Positions 27,823-36,965 of a DNA stretch of 64,000 nucleotides are shown piece after piece. A program made the position numbers and the translations under genes. The number at the start of each line of letters is the position of its first letter. Positions within the stretch are counted from its first letter, which is position 1. Origin of the DNA: Hymenobacter sp. BT559 (GTDB lineage: Bacteria > Bacteroidota > Bacteroidia > Cytophagales > Hymenobacteraceae); contig NZ_JAELXV010000003.1 in assembly GCF_016427535.1 (NCBI RefSeq), positions 682,001 to 746,000 on the forward strand. The letters run 5' to 3'. The notes below the pieces were generated by a model. The model saw only the letters and a program-made list of their open reading frames with translations. It was not told the DNA's origin and searched no databases.

Positions 27823-28461
27823 TTAAGATAGAGGCCGCGCCGGTGAAGACAGACGCGCTAATTTAGTTTGAAGGACAACCCGGGCCCGGGAATACTGCGA
27901 CTTGCTGGTGCCCTCCGATATATTGAGCAGTTCTCCAATTTCTTTATGCGTGTAGCCCTCTATGGCGTAGAGGTTAAATACCAGCCGGTAGCGGGGGGCC
28001 AACTCCTGCACTACGGCCAGCAGCTCGCCGTAGGCGTAGTTGCTAAACGTAAATTCTTCGCTGGCGAGGGTCTCCGGGTAGTCGCCGTCGCTCACGGCCA
28101 CCAGCGGGGCGTTGCGGCGGTGCTGGCGTAGGGCGGCGTTTATCATTACGCGCCGTATCCAAAACTCGAGCGGGCACTCGCGCCGGAAGCTGCCTAGGGT
28201 GCGAAACACTGTCAGGAAGCCTTCCTGTAGCACGTCCTCCGCCTCAAAGGTGGTCTGGGCGTAGCGCAGGCACACGGCCATCATGCGGGCAGCGTACTTG
28301 TCATAGAGCTGCTTTTGGGCCAACTGTCGGCCTTGCAGGCAGCCGTCTATCAGCTCGGCTTCGGTGGGCGCGGCGTAAGCCACCGGGCGGCTGGCCGTGA
28401 GCCCGGTGGGCCGGGCTGGCGGGTCTTGGCCAAACGTAGCGGGCCAGGCGGCACTGCTCAT
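27823..28461 (-). CDS. ECF-type RNA polymerase sigma factor
   Basis: 212 residues from the ATG at 28461 (MSSAAWPATF). The frame stays open to 28554, which would add an Arg-rich extension. Sigma region 2: ELIDGCLQGRQLAQKQLYDKYAARMMAVCLRY with FEAEDVLQEGFLTVF. Region 4: YTHKEIGELLNISEGTSKSQYSRAR, a helix-turn-helix for -35 recognition. It forms an operon with the anti-sigma-like/barrel gene 14 bp downstream, so it is likely held inactive by that protein until an envelope signal arrives. No target promoters can be assigned from this window. Confidence 0.88.
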   Translation of the reverse strand: MSSAAWPATFGQDPPARPTGLTASRPVAYAAPTEAELIDGCLQGRQLAQKQLYDKYAARMMAVCLRYAQTTFEAEDVLQEGFLTVFRTLGSFRRECPLEFWIRRVMINAALRQHRRNAPLVAVSDGDYPETLASEEFTFSNYAYGELLAVVQELAPRYRLVFNLYAIEGYTHKEIGELLNISEGTSKSQYSRARVVLQTKLARLSSPARPLS

Positions 28462-28819
28462 GCTTTGGTCCGGGCGGGGCCGGCTGGTAATCCGTGCAAC
28501 ATAGACAACGCGAGGTATGAAAACTTTCCTAGGTCGAAAGCCAGCTGGTTTCACCGCTTCACTATGGCAAGAGGCGCAACAGCCACCTAGCGTTGCATCA
28601 CCAAAAATAAAAGTGTCTATCTAAAATTAAGATGCAGTATTCCAATCATATATAAAAGCATTAAGTGGCATAACATAGCGATGTGGGCACATAAGATGTA
28701 CATACATGAATAACCATTTATATTTGAGCCGAAGCAACGCCAGCGGCGGTTAGCCGTTTTAGCGTTCCGGTTACTTGTTGTTCCCTCTTTTCTCCTCTCA
28801 ACCCCCTTTTCTTCTTTGT
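28462..28819. other. Divergent intergenic region (ECF sigma / wrbA)
   Basis: Strongly AT-rich in the middle (28600-28740). It must contain promoters for the sigma operon and wrbA. A -7 candidate for wrbA is given separately; no clear -33 is present. Confidence 0.5.
28719..28726 (+). promoter_or_regulatory. Candidate -7 element for wrbA
   Basis: TATATTTG fits TAnnTTTG and lies 94 bp before the wrbA start. A TTG at the -33 distance is not seen, so it could be weak or activated. Confidence 0.3.
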
Positions 28820-29434
28820 ATGAAGACGCTTGTGTTGTTTTATTCCACCTATGGCCACGTGTGGAAACTGGCCGAAGCCATTGCCGAAGGTGCTCGCGAA
28901 GTAGCTGGCAACGAAGTATTAGTAAAGCGCGTGCCCGAAACCCTACCTAAGGAAGTGTTGGATAAGACCGGCGCCACCGGGGCCCAGCAGGCTTTCGCTC
29001 ACGTACCCGTTGTTACCCCCGACGAGCTGAAGGACTACGACGCCATTCTCTTCGGCACGCCCACCCGCTACGGCAACCTCTGCGGCCAGATGCAGTCGTT
29101 TATGGATAGCACGGGCGGCCTGTGGGCCACCGGCGCCCTAGTGGGCAAGGTAGGCGGTGCTTTCGTGAGCACTGCTACCCAGCACGGCGGCCAGGAAGAA
29201 ACCCTGCGCAACTTCCATACTGAGCTGCTGCACCATGGCTTTGTTATCGTAGGCCTGCCTTACGCTTGGCAAGGCCAAATGGGCCACGAGGTAGTGACCG
29301 GGGGCACGCCCTATGGCGCCAGCACCGTGGCCGGTGGCCAGGGCGAGCGCCAGCCCAGCGCGAATGAGCTTGAAGGTGCCCGCTTCCAGGGCCGCCACAC
29401 TGCCGAGATTGCCAAAAAGGTATCAGGTAAGTAG
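28820..29434 (+). CDS. wrbA: NAD(P)H:quinone oxidoreductase WrbA
   Basis: 204 residues from the ATG at 28820, which begins the flavodoxin fold ([24 protein letters not shown]). An upstream in-frame start would add 15 residues with no family resemblance. FMN is bound by the phosphate loop STYGH and by GTPTRYGN and [10 protein letters not shown], which are WrbA signatures. The protein reduces quinones by two electrons and is linked to oxidative stress. The last codon and stop (AAG TAG) sit in the left arm of a 35-bp palindrome whose other arm covers the end of aroE. Confidence 0.95.
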   Translation: MKTLVLFYSTYGHVWKLAEAIAEGAREVAGNEVLVKRVPETLPKEVLDKTGATGAQQAFAHVPVVTPDELKDYDAILFGTPTRYGNLCGQMQSFMDSTGGLWATGALVGKVGGAFVSTATQHGGQEETLRNFHTELLHHGFVIVGLPYAWQGQMGHEVVTGGTPYGASTVAGGQGERQPSANELEGARFQGRHTAEIAKKVSGK

Positions 29435-29525
29435 TGCCTAGTTGTTAGTGCTTGGCGCTTAGCTAATAGCGCGATATCAATTACTGCTAACTAAGCGCCA
29501 AGCATTAACAACTAGGCACTACTTA
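29428..29525. repeat. 35-bp inverted repeat spanning both convergent gene ends
   Basis: Left arm 29428-29462 and right arm 29491-29525 pair at 34 of 35 positions (the odd pair can be G-U). Both start TAAGTAGTGCCTAGTTGTTA on their own strand. The stops of wrbA (29432-29434) and aroE (29519-29521) lie inside opposite arms, so both genes end in the same codon context AAG-TAG-TGCC. It could act as a bidirectional terminator or be an inserted palindrome. Confidence 0.85.
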
Positions 29526-30259
29526 TTCCAAATGTCCCAAGCAGCTTCGGCCTGCCGCTCCAGCATATCGAAGCCATTTTTAGTTTGGGCCCCAGCCTCG
29601 CGGCCCTTCTGCAAAAACAGCGTTTCGCGAGGATTATACACTAGGTCGTAGAGGTAGTGCTGTGGCGTGAGAGCCGCGTAGGGTAGAGGCGGGCAGCTAT
29701 CTACGTTGGGGTAAGTGCCCAGCGGCGTAGTGTTAATGATAAGTGGGTGAGCGTCCACTACTGCCGGCGTAAGCTCGGCGTAGGTGAGGTGTGGCCCTAA
29801 GGCATCGCGCGATACCAGCCAGTAGGGGATATCTAGCTCGCGCAGGGCCACGCCCACAGCTTTGGCTGCACCACCCGTGCCCAGCACCAGCGCCCGGGCC
29901 TCAGAACCCCGCGTGGGGTAAAAGGGGCGTAGCGATTCCCGAAACCCTACATAGTCAGTATTGTGCCCAATGAGGGTACCATCGGCCCGCAGCTCGATGA
30001 CATTGACGGCCCCCACCAGCGCGGCCGAAGAGGCTACATCAGTGAGGTACGGCCAAATCTGCTCCTTATACGGGATGGTGACATTGAGCCCTGCTAGGTC
30101 GGGGTGCTGAGCTAGCAAGCCGGGTAGCTCGTGGGGCGAGGCCAGCTCAAACAACTCATAGCGACAGTCCTCCAGCCCCAGCCGGTAGAACTTCTGGGTA
30201 AAGTAGGTCTGCGAAAAAGAGTGCGAAAGCGACCGGCCAATAAGCCCAAACGTGCGCAT
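29519..30259 (-). CDS. aroE: Shikimate dehydrogenase
   Basis: 246 residues, a little short of typical AroE (about 270). It reduces 3-dehydroshikimate with NADPH in aromatic amino-acid synthesis. Motifs: SLSHSFS (substrate, residues about 10-16), NVTIPYKE with the catalytic Lys (about 59-66), GAVNVIE, the catalytic-region NTDYVGF, the Rossmann loop GTGGAAKA (about 126-133) and NTTPLGTYP. No other shikimate genes lie nearby. The DedA gene is upstream after 42 bp, in the same direction, so co-transcription is possible. Confidence 0.95.
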   Translation of the reverse strand: MRTFGLIGRSLSHSFSQTYFTQKFYRLGLEDCRYELFELASPHELPGLLAQHPDLAGLNVTIPYKEQIWPYLTDVASSAALVGAVNVIELRADGTLIGHNTDYVGFRESLRPFYPTRGSEARALVLGTGGAAKAVGVALRELDIPYWLVSRDALGPHLTYAELTPAVVDAHPLIINTTPLGTYPNVDSCPPLPYAALTPQHYLYDLVYNPRETLFLQKGREAGAQTKNGFDMLERQAEAAWDIWNK

Positions 30260-30301
30260 AGCTTCGACGAGTAAAGGTGCAAAATACCGCAGCCCGGTAG
30301 C

Positions 30302-30961
30302 CTAGGCCCGGGCTAGCTTGCTGCGCAAAAACTGCCACAGCGGCGGCAGCACCGAGAAAAGCACGATGCCGTAAATAACAAACGTAAAGTTGTTTTTAAC
30401 CCACGGAATAGACCCTAGGAAGTAGCCCGCCAGCGTGAGCGACACTACCCAGAGCACCGCCCCCGCAATGCTGTACGAGGCAAAGTGCCGGTACGTCATG
30501 GTGCCCACGCCTGCCACAAATGGCGCAAACGTGCGCACAATCGGCACGAAGCGCGCCATGATAATCGTCTGCCCGCCGTGCTTGGCATAGAAAGCCTGGG
30601 TTTGCTCTAGGTACTTACGCTTCAAAAATTTGAAGTCCTCGCGAAACACCCGCGGCCCTAGGTAGTCACCAATAAAGTAGTTGAGGTTATCGCCTAGGAA
30701 AGCAGCTGCCAGCAGCAGCGGGATGAGATAGAAGATATTCAGCAGCGGGTGGCCGGTGCTGGGGTTGGGCTGCGCGGCCAGTGCTCCCGCTACAAACAGC
30801 AGCGAATCGCCGGGTAGAAAGGGGAATATGACAACTCCTGTTTCCGTGAAGATGATAAGAAACAGAATCAGGTAGGTGAGGTTACCATAGTCATGCACTA
30901 CATTGACGAGCGTCTTATCGAGGTGCAGAATAAGGTCTAGGAAGTGCTTGATGAGCTCCAT
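30302..30961 (-). CDS. DedA family membrane protein
   Basis: 219 residues from the ATG at 30961 (MELIKHFLDLIL); an ATG eight codons further upstream is also possible. Hydrophobic segments surround the family motifs ETGVVIFPFLPGDS (about 44-57) and GDNLNYFIGDYLG. MARFVPIVRTFAPFVAGVGTM (positions about 138-158) carries the conserved Arg-x3-Pro-x-[Arg]. DedA proteins are inner-membrane flippases/transporters related to membrane homeostasis; those tested move undecaprenyl phosphate or affect antimicrobial-peptide resistance. The substrate here is inferred only at the family level. It may share a transcript with aroE downstream. Confidence 0.9.
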   Translation of the reverse strand: MELIKHFLDLILHLDKTLVNVVHDYGNLTYLILFLIIFTETGVVIFPFLPGDSLLFVAGALAAQPNPSTGHPLLNIFYLIPLLLAAAFLGDNLNYFIGDYLGPRVFREDFKFLKRKYLEQTQAFYAKHGGQTIIMARFVPIVRTFAPFVAGVGTMTYRHFASYSIAGAVLWVVSLTLAGYFLGSIPWVKNNFTFVIYGIVLFSVLPPLWQFLRSKLARA

Positions 30962-31676
30962 GCGCGAGGAATGTTGACCTTGCAAAGTAACGCCGCTAAT
31001 GAAGCAGTGCCAGCATCGGCGCGGCTACCGCAGCCAAAGCCACTACAGTAAGAGCTGCGGGAGTTATGCAGATGCCAGCTTATGTAGCATGCTGACCAAC
31101 AATTCCATGGTCTTTAGCGAAGGCCCGCCTACTCCTGAGCAGCCGTACTATTTGGTTTATTGCTCCGCCGGCCAACGTTAAGAACTAATTTTTAGATATT
31201 TCTGAAAATTTATTTCTTTTTTACCTATAGTATTATGCCAAGCTAGGCGATAGCCACGAATCCACGCAGTATATTACTTAAATACCAACCTTAGGCCACA
31301 GCATTCTATTGGATGCTAGCACTTACGCATGCCCCGGTAGGGAACTAAACTGCAATCGGTACATTCAGGACCTTCGAAGGGCTTTGGCATTTTAGCTAAG
31401 GCCTTGATTTTTTGCGTAGCGCGTCCGTCACTGAGCATGTAAACAAGAGCCGGGCGTACTAAGTAAAAATGGCTCATTTGGCGCTTTTTTTGTAAAAAAA
31501 TCACACATAGTTGCCTTTAGTTTACCTTTCTCTTAAAAAGTTAAGCAGGACAATAACACCCATAAAAAAAACTTAAAAAAAGCGTCACCTTTCTTTTCTG
31601 ACCCGTATAAGGCCCCGATTTGCCCGTCCGGGAAAAATTTCCTTGTATTAGGTAAACGAACTTACCCTCACTCAAT
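30962..31676. other. 715-bp intergenic region, mostly empty
   Basis: The rightmost 180 bp (31490-31676) is very AT-rich, as expected for the T9SS type A gene promoter, though no TAnnTTTG is seen. A 62-codon minus-strand frame (31316-31504) with a CTDC motif and GTG start exists. It has no family resemblance and I do not call it. Confidence 0.5.
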
Positions 31677-34484
31677 ATGACAACTACTACTCTGCAAAAA
31701 AAGCGACAGCTTAGCTATCGCGTGAATTTTATGAAAGCGGTGGTACCACTGCTGACATTCATAGCTAGCTTAGTTTCTTGGCAGGCAAATGCGCAAAATA
31801 CCTACTTCTACGACGATGCCATCACCATTACTAGGCAGCCAGTAGGCGCGTCTAGTTCTACAGTTGGTTATAGAGGTACATACACTGATGGTGACACACC
31901 ATATGACAGTTATATTGACCTAGGTAACACAAGCACTAACACCAGCAATCCAGACCTAGGAGCCTATGACTATACTAGTAGTGCGCTATCAATTGGTAGC
32001 GGCTCTCTAGTGGCTTACATGCCTCCTCCCCCTCCCCGAGCCCCAACTGTTACCATTACCGGAGCAGAGATACGGTATCGGGTGTACCTGAAGTCTACTA
32101 CCACTGCACTGCCAGCTTATACTACAATTCCTTTGTCAAGCGCAGGTAGCTATGTCAATGGCGGAGAGCTGTACCAAAATAATGCGGTAGCTAACGCCAA
32201 CTTGCTAAACGGACTGAATGTCTCAGGCCGTTATGTACTGGAAGTAGTGTTTCGGACGCTAACCCGTAATTCTCGCGGCGTAACTGGGGTAGATGCAGAC
32301 CCTAGTGGCTCGTCTTACCAAGCTGAATTCGATTATACTGCTCCGCCTGCACCTACCCTCAAAGGCACTGCGGTTTATGTAACGCCTTACTCGGCAAGCG
32401 GCAATGCTCAGCCACGAATCACATACACTCTGAATTCAACGGCTACACCAGCGTTTGAAGGAGCCAACTTGGGAAACATGACGTACGACCTCAACACCGG
32501 CGTACTACTACTCAATGGCGGTGTAGCAGTGACTACGGAGTCTGGTGCTCGCACAATTACTAGCGTGAGCATGTACTACCGGGTGCGCCAGCAAAACCAA
32601 GGTGGTGGTTCGTATACTGCTATCAACCTGACGCAGAATGGTAATGTGAGCAATGATGGTACTCGTATTTTCTCGCTTGCCAATCGCACAATCAATTTGA
32701 TAAGCAGCGCTAGTATCGCAGGTAGTTACAGCGTAGATATCTATTTCCAGGCGGGAGGTACGGATAATGCTAATCCCAATGCTCCGGTTGCTATTACCCT
32801 TTCTGACCGCAATGGAGACAATCCTTACACGGCGGGCTTCAATGTAACTGGCGACCCTTTTCCAACTACAGTGTGGACAGGTGGCCTAAATGATAACTGG
32901 TTTGACGGTAGTAACTGGACAAATGGCGTCCCAACCGCTGGTACCAACGTGGTAATTGCTAACCTGGGTACTAATGCTCCCTACCCGCGTATCCTGTGCG
33001 ATACTAAGTATACCTTTATTGACCCTGTTACGCAAGCATCATCCCTAGTAGATAACACTGGCAGGATGTTAGCGGTGGCTCGTAACCTAACGATGGCTGG
33101 TACTAGCCAGGCTGACCGTTCGACCCTAAGCTTGGTTATCGGTACCCTAAATGTTAGTGGGGACTTCGATAACACTTTCGCCAGCTTCGTATCGAGTGCT
33201 GGTACTACCATTGCTTTCAACGGCACCAACCAGAGCATTTCGGGTGGTGCGTTCGCTAACGTATTCATCAGTGGAGGCGGTGTTAAAACCTCGCAAGGTA
33301 TTATGAATGTGGCTGGCGACATCACCTTTGGAAGTGGTTTGCTAGTAACGGACATTACGCGGCCTACGACCTCTGTTGTTAACCTAGGAGACCGTGGTAA
33401 TAGTAACAATAACGTAGGTGGCCGCCTGCTGAACGAGCGAGACGGGTCTTATCTACAGGGCTTCGTGACCATTTCGCATAGCACTGCTACTCCCGGCACG
33501 GAAGACCTGTTTGGCAACATTGGCCTAGGTTTGAACTTCTACACCAACCCCGGGGCGATTCTGGTAACTCGCAACACGGCTCAAGCCTACAGCCCTGGTA
33601 ATGGCGCTGCTAGCGGGGTGCGCCGCATCTTCGAGGTAACGCAGTCTAGCGCTAATACAGCTGGTGCTATCAAAGCTGACATGCGTTTTTTCTACCTCGA
33701 CAGCGAAACCAAGAATCTAGGTCCGACTGGTAACATCAACATCAACGAAGATAATTTGGTGATATTCGCCTCTGTTAATGAGGGCAACACGTTCGTCAAC
33801 CTAGGTGGCAATGTAGATGCAACCAGCAATATTGTAACGCTTATGGGTACAGCCAGCTTTGCAGTGCCCACTACCCGTTTCACCCTTGGCGATAAAACCA
33901 ATCCACTACCAGTAGAGCTAGTAGCTTTCGACGCCAAGCGTTCGGGTACTAATACCTTAGTTACGTGGCAAACGGCTACAGAAAAGAACAGCGCTGGCTT
34001 TGATGTAGAAGTAGCTACCGACGGATTAAGTTTCCGCAAGCTAGCGTTTGTGGCCAGCAAATCGGCCAACAATAGCTCGGCTTCTAATTACAGCTATTCT
34101 GACACTGAAGCAGCTAAATCGGGTGTGCGCTACTACCGCTTGCGCCAAGTAGACCTCGATGGCAAGTATGCTTACTCGCCCATCCGCGCCGTAAGCTTCG
34201 CGGGTGCTAATGACGCCGCCGTAGCTTCGCTCAGCAGCTACCCCAGCCCCTTCACTAGCAGTGACCAAGCTGCCTTGGTATTGCAGGCGCCTACTGCCGG
34301 CACGGCCCAACTGCAGTTGACCGACTTAACCGGCCGCACTATTGCAAGCCGCGCCGTAATCACGGTGGCAGGTATCTCGGAAGTAGCAATACCCAATGCT
34401 AGCGAGCTGGCTGGAGGAACGTACCTCGTGAAAGTGACCTTCGCAACGGGCGAAGTAAAGACGATTCGCATCCAGAAGCGCTAG
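31677..34484 (+). CDS. Secreted T9SS type A sorting-domain protein
   Basis: 935 residues. The signal region is preceded by a hydrophilic start (MTTTTLQKKRQLSYRVNF, then VVPLLTFIASLVSWQANA). Residues about 40-380 are beta-rich repeats. A central segment has W-rich strands (VWTGGLNDNWFDGSNWTNGVP, about 400-420), a pattern of carbohydrate-related or adhesin sandwich domains. Near the end is a fibronectin-like domain (TWQTATEKNSAGFDVE ... RYYRLRQVDLDGKYAYSPI). The C-terminal ~75 residues (SYPSPFTSSDQ ... GTYLVKVTFATGEVKTIRIQKR) form a T9SS type A CTD, which directs secretion and attachment through a Lys-Arg-terminated tail. GC is lower than in neighbours, but CCTAGG sites persist. Likely a surface or cell-wall-associated protein of unknown ligand; terminator follows. 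Confidence 0.88.
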   Translation: MTTTTLQKKRQLSYRVNFMKAVVPLLTFIASLVSWQANAQNTYFYDDAITITRQPVGASSSTVGYRGTYTDGDTPYDSYIDLGNTSTNTSNPDLGAYDYTSSALSIGSGSLVAYMPPPPPRAPTVTITGAEIRYRVYLKSTTTALPAYTTIPLSSAGSYVNGGELYQNNAVANANLLNGLNVSGRYVLEVVFRTLTRNSRGVTGVDADPSGSSYQAEFDYTAPPAPTLKGTAVYVTPYSASGNAQPRITYTLNSTATPAFEGANLGNMTYDLNTGVLLLNGGVAVTTESGARTITSVSMYYRVRQQNQGGGSYTAINLTQNGNVSNDGTRIFSLANRTINLISSASIAGSYSVDIYFQAGGTDNANPNAPVAITLSDRNGDNPYTAGFNVTGDPFPTTVWTGGLNDNWFDGSNWTNGVPTAGTNVVIANLGTNAPYPRILCDTKYTFIDPVTQASSLVDNTGRMLAVARNLTMAGTSQADRSTLSLVIGTLNVSGDFDNTFASFVSSAGTTIAFNGTNQSISGGAFANVFISGGGVKTSQGIMNVAGDITFGSGLLVTDITRPTTSVVNLGDRGNSNNNVGGRLLNERDGSYLQGFVTISHSTATPGTEDLFGNIGLGLNFYTNPGAILVTRNTAQAYSPGNGAASGVRRIFEVTQSSANTAGAIKADMRFFYLDSETKNLGPTGNININEDNLVIFASVNEGNTFVNLGGNVDATSNIVTLMGTASFAVPTTRFTLGDKTNPLPVELVAFDAKRSGTNTLVTWQTATEKNSAGFDVEVATDGLSFRKLAFVASKSANNSSASNYSYSDTEAAKSGVRYYRLRQVDLDGKYAYSPIRAVSFAGANDAAVASLSSYPSPFTSSDQAALVLQAPTAGTAQLQLTDLTGRTIASRAVITVAGISEVAIPNASELAGGTYLVKVTFATGEVKTIRIQKR

Positions 34485-34505
34485 TCGCTTTTTCCGAATC
34501 CCAGC

Positions 34506-34537
34506 AAAAAGCCTGGCTCGTATGAGCCAGGCTTTTT
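34506..34537 (+). terminator. Terminator of the T9SS type A gene
   Basis: A 14-bp stem AAAAAGCCTGGCTC / GAGCCAGGCTTTTT with loop GTAT, followed by a T run, starting 22 bp after the stop codon. The mirror gene (34571, minus) ends close by, so it can also serve that side. Confidence 0.9.
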
Positions 34538-34570
34538 TCGTGTACACTATTGATTAACTATAACTTTTTG

Positions 34571-35401
34571 CTAGCCGCGGGGCATTGAAGTGCCCGGTTT
34601 ACCTGTCTTAACTTCGGGGCGAAACATAGGGTCTACCGCTTCCATATCCAGGAAGTGGGAGAACGTGTCGCCCCGCAGCCCCAAGCGAATAGTTTCGAGG
34701 CTCACCACCTCATTAGGCGCAATGTTACCGAGGTTTACGTTGGCGCCTAGCAGCTTGATAAACCATACCTGCTGCGCCTTTTGGGGGGCTTCCCAAATAA
34801 TGCGCTCCGAAGGAATCTTGGTGAGAATCTCTTCTACCAGTCCCGAGCGCACTTCGCCTGTGCTTCGAAACAAGCCCACATTGCCACCCTCGCGGGCCTC
34901 CCCAATAACCTTAACAGCGCCAGCTTCGAGCTCGGCCTGCATCTGCGAAATCCACTTGTAAGGAGGAATAATCTTTTCGGCATCTTTCGACCCTACCTCG
35001 CTCAGTACTTTCACCGACTTGCTCAGTTCTCTAATAAACTCGCATTTGCGGTCGTGCGGCAGGTCTAGGCTACCGTCCGATACCTCGGCATACTCAAGCC
35101 CAAACGAATCGAGTAGGCGGCGATAATCGTCAAACTGATTGCGAATGATAAAGGCTTCGAACAGGGTGCCGCCTAAGTACACTGGCAAGCCCGCTGCCCG
35201 GTATGCATCTATTTTGCGCTGCAGATTGGGCACAACGTAGGAGGTAGCCCAGCCCAGCTTCACGATGTCGGTGTAGGGGGCTCCTACCTCCAGAAAGTCT
35301 TCCACTTCCCGAATGCTCAGGCCTTTGTCCATCATCATGGTAAAGCCTTGCTCGCGGGGTTTCTGCGTGCGCTCGGGCAGTTGCGAAAGGGAATAGTTCA
35401 T
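34571..35401 (-). CDS. Phosphosulfolactate synthase (ComA) family protein
   Basis: 276 residues, close to the ComA family length. Key segments: GFTMMMDKGLSIREVEDFLEVGAPYTDIVKLGWATSY, VYLGGTLFEAF, YAEVSDGSLDLP (active-site region), VGSKD, and EAREGGNVGLFRSTGEVR. ComA adds sulfite to phosphoenolpyruvate to make phosphosulfolactate, the first step of coenzyme M synthesis in methanogens. In Bacteroidota, which do not make coenzyme M, homologues may feed sulfonate metabolism such as the sulfolactate-to-cysteate line behind sulfonolipids. That link is inference. There are no neighbours of such a pathway here, and it is monocistronic. Confidence 0.85.
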   Translation of the reverse strand: MNYSLSQLPERTQKPREQGFTMMMDKGLSIREVEDFLEVGAPYTDIVKLGWATSYVVPNLQRKIDAYRAAGLPVYLGGTLFEAFIIRNQFDDYRRLLDSFGLEYAEVSDGSLDLPHDRKCEFIRELSKSVKVLSEVGSKDAEKIIPPYKWISQMQAELEAGAVKVIGEAREGGNVGLFRSTGEVRSGLVEEILTKIPSERIIWEAPQKAQQVWFIKLLGANVNLGNIAPNEVVSLETIRLGLRGDTFSHFLDMEAVDPMFRPEVKTGKPGTSMPRG

Positions 35402-35482
35402 TAAGTAAGCGGGTGAAAAGTAGGGGTATATAACGTAAAAACTGGGCCGCTGAGCCAGCAGCCAGTTGCTACACGTTAGAAA

Positions 35483-35515
35483 GCAAAAAGCCGCCTGCTT
35501 GTTGGGCAGGCGGCT
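35483..35515 (-). terminator. Terminator of the TPR protein gene
   Basis: Stem AGCCGCCTGC (35489-35498) with GCAGGCGGCT (35506-35515) and loop TTGTTGG. On the minus strand the stem is followed by a T run. It ends the TPR gene, whose stop is about 45 bp earlier in transcription. Confidence 0.8.
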
Positions 35516-35561
35516 ACAAAAGTAAGTTACCTAAAAACTTTAGGACGCACGGACCATCTTA

Positions 35562-36965
35562 TCACTTCCGAAATTGGTCAATGAGCCGCCGCAAAGCAGG
35601 CTGCTGTTCGAGCTCCGGAAAATAGTCAAATAGTAGGGTGTGCTGCTCATAATTGAGCGAGAGCGCTGTTTCTAATTCTTGATAGGCTTCTCGCAGCCGG
35701 CCCGACGCCAGCAAATAAGCGCAGAACATATAGTGAAAATGCGCCTCGTGCGGGTGTAGCTCTACGGCATGGCTCAGTAGGTCGATGGCTTCGTCATAAT
35801 GCCCTTGCTCGTACAGAATGGCGCTCCAGCTTACCCAGCCCGTTGCATCATCTGGCGCTACTTCGGTGGCCCGCTCGTAGGCCTCCAGGGCGCTCACCAC
35901 ATTGCCTACCTGGTTTTCGGCGGCACCTAGGGCTGACCAATATTCGCCGCTTTCGCCATAAAGCTCCACTGCCTTACGGAAGAAATGAATGGCTTCAAAG
36001 GGCCGCTCCTGCTCTTGTAGCAGTACGCCTTGGCCAAACCAAGCCTCGTCCATATTTGGATTAATATCCAGCGCCTTGCGATAATACTGGCGGGCCTGCT
36101 CCCAATCGCGCAGCTTTTCATAGCACTCCCCAATGTTGCACAGCGCTTCGTCGGTGGGCTCATTGGGCGGGTAGCTGAGTTCAAACTCCGCAATGGCCCG
36201 CTGGTACTGCTGCTGGCATACGTAGGTGTCAGCTAGCCAGTGGTGTGCATCATAAAAGTCAGCATCAATAACAATGGCGTAGTCGAAGGCTGCAATGGCC
36301 TGCTCGTATTTCTCTAGCCGATAGTAGTACTGCCCTAGGTTATACCAGGCAATGGCCGAGTAGGGGTCGTCGTCGGTAAAGCGCTGAAAGAACTCCTCGT
36401 GCTCGGGCAGTCTATTGCTGGCCTCTAGGCAGTTGAGTAGTTCCTGCACCGTTGTTTCATTGTCGGGGTGCAGCCGCAGGCTGTGCTTGTAGTGCCGCGC
36501 GGCGCTCTTGTACTTCTGCCAGCTCTGGTACGCCAGCCCTAGGTTAAAGTGAATGTCTTCGCGGTCGGGGTTTTGCGACAGTGCCGCCTGGAAGAAACGA
36601 ACGGCCTCTTCAAAGTCGCCCCGCTGCGTGGCAATAATACCGCGGGTTACGGCCACGTCAGCATTATCGGGGTCGAGGCTGGCTACGCTCGAAATCTGCC
36701 GCTCAGCCTCGGTATAGTCACCGCGCATGGCCGAAATCTGGGCACGGTCGATGAGCAGCTCGGTGGAGAAAGGATATTGGCTCAGTGCTACCTCGCAGGC
36801 TTGCTGCGCTTTGTCGAAAGCCGCCGAGGTCACATAGTAATCAATGATAATTTCAAATTCCTCTAAGTCAAAAAAAGCGGCTTCATCGTGAGCCACCATG
36901 CGCTCGTAGCGGCGCACAGTGTTCTGAGCTGCCCGGGGGTCTTCAAATGATTCGTTCATGCGCAT
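35562..36965 (-). CDS. Cytoplasmic tetratricopeptide-repeat protein
   Basis: 467 residues with no signal peptide. About 11 TPR units (W-x2-L-G, A-x4-Y/F, P patterns) run almost the whole length: e.g. AWYNLGQYYYRLEKYEQAIAAF, AWFGQGVLLQEQERPFEAIHFF, YWSALGAAENQVGNVVSALEAY and WVSWSAILYEQGHYDEAIDLL. The C-terminus (FDYFPELEQQPALRRLIDQFRK) resembles that of a common Bacteroidota TPR protein. TPRs give a scaffold for protein contacts; the partner is unknown. It lies upstream of the comA-like gene and downstream of the SDR gene on the same strand, but its own terminator separates it. Confidence 0.85.
   Translation of the reverse strand: MRMNESFEDPRAAQNTVRRYERMVAHDEAAFFDLEEFEIIIDYYVTSAAFDKAQQACEVALSQYPFSTELLIDRAQISAMRGDYTEAERQISSVASLDPDNADVAVTRGIIATQRGDFEEAVRFFQAALSQNPDREDIHFNLGLAYQSWQKYKSAARHYKHSLRLHPDNETTVQELLNCLEASNRLPEHEEFFQRFTDDDPYSAIAWYNLGQYYYRLEKYEQAIAAFDYAIVIDADFYDAHHWLADTYVCQQQYQRAIAEFELSYPPNEPTDEALCNIGECYEKLRDWEQARQYYRKALDINPNMDEAWFGQGVLLQEQERPFEAIHFFRKAVELYGESGEYWSALGAAENQVGNVVSALEAYERATEVAPDDATGWVSWSAILYEQGHYDEAIDLLSHAVELHPHEAHFHYMFCAYLLASGRLREAYQELETALSLNYEQHTLLFDYFPELEQQPALRRLIDQFRK

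Noticed and set aside
31316..31504. 62-codon minus-strand frame with a CTDC motif; its beginning LQKKRQ resembles that of the T9SS type A protein nearby
   Set aside because: GTG start, no family resemblance, and the shared residues come from a short A-rich DNA run, so chance is the simplest explanation.
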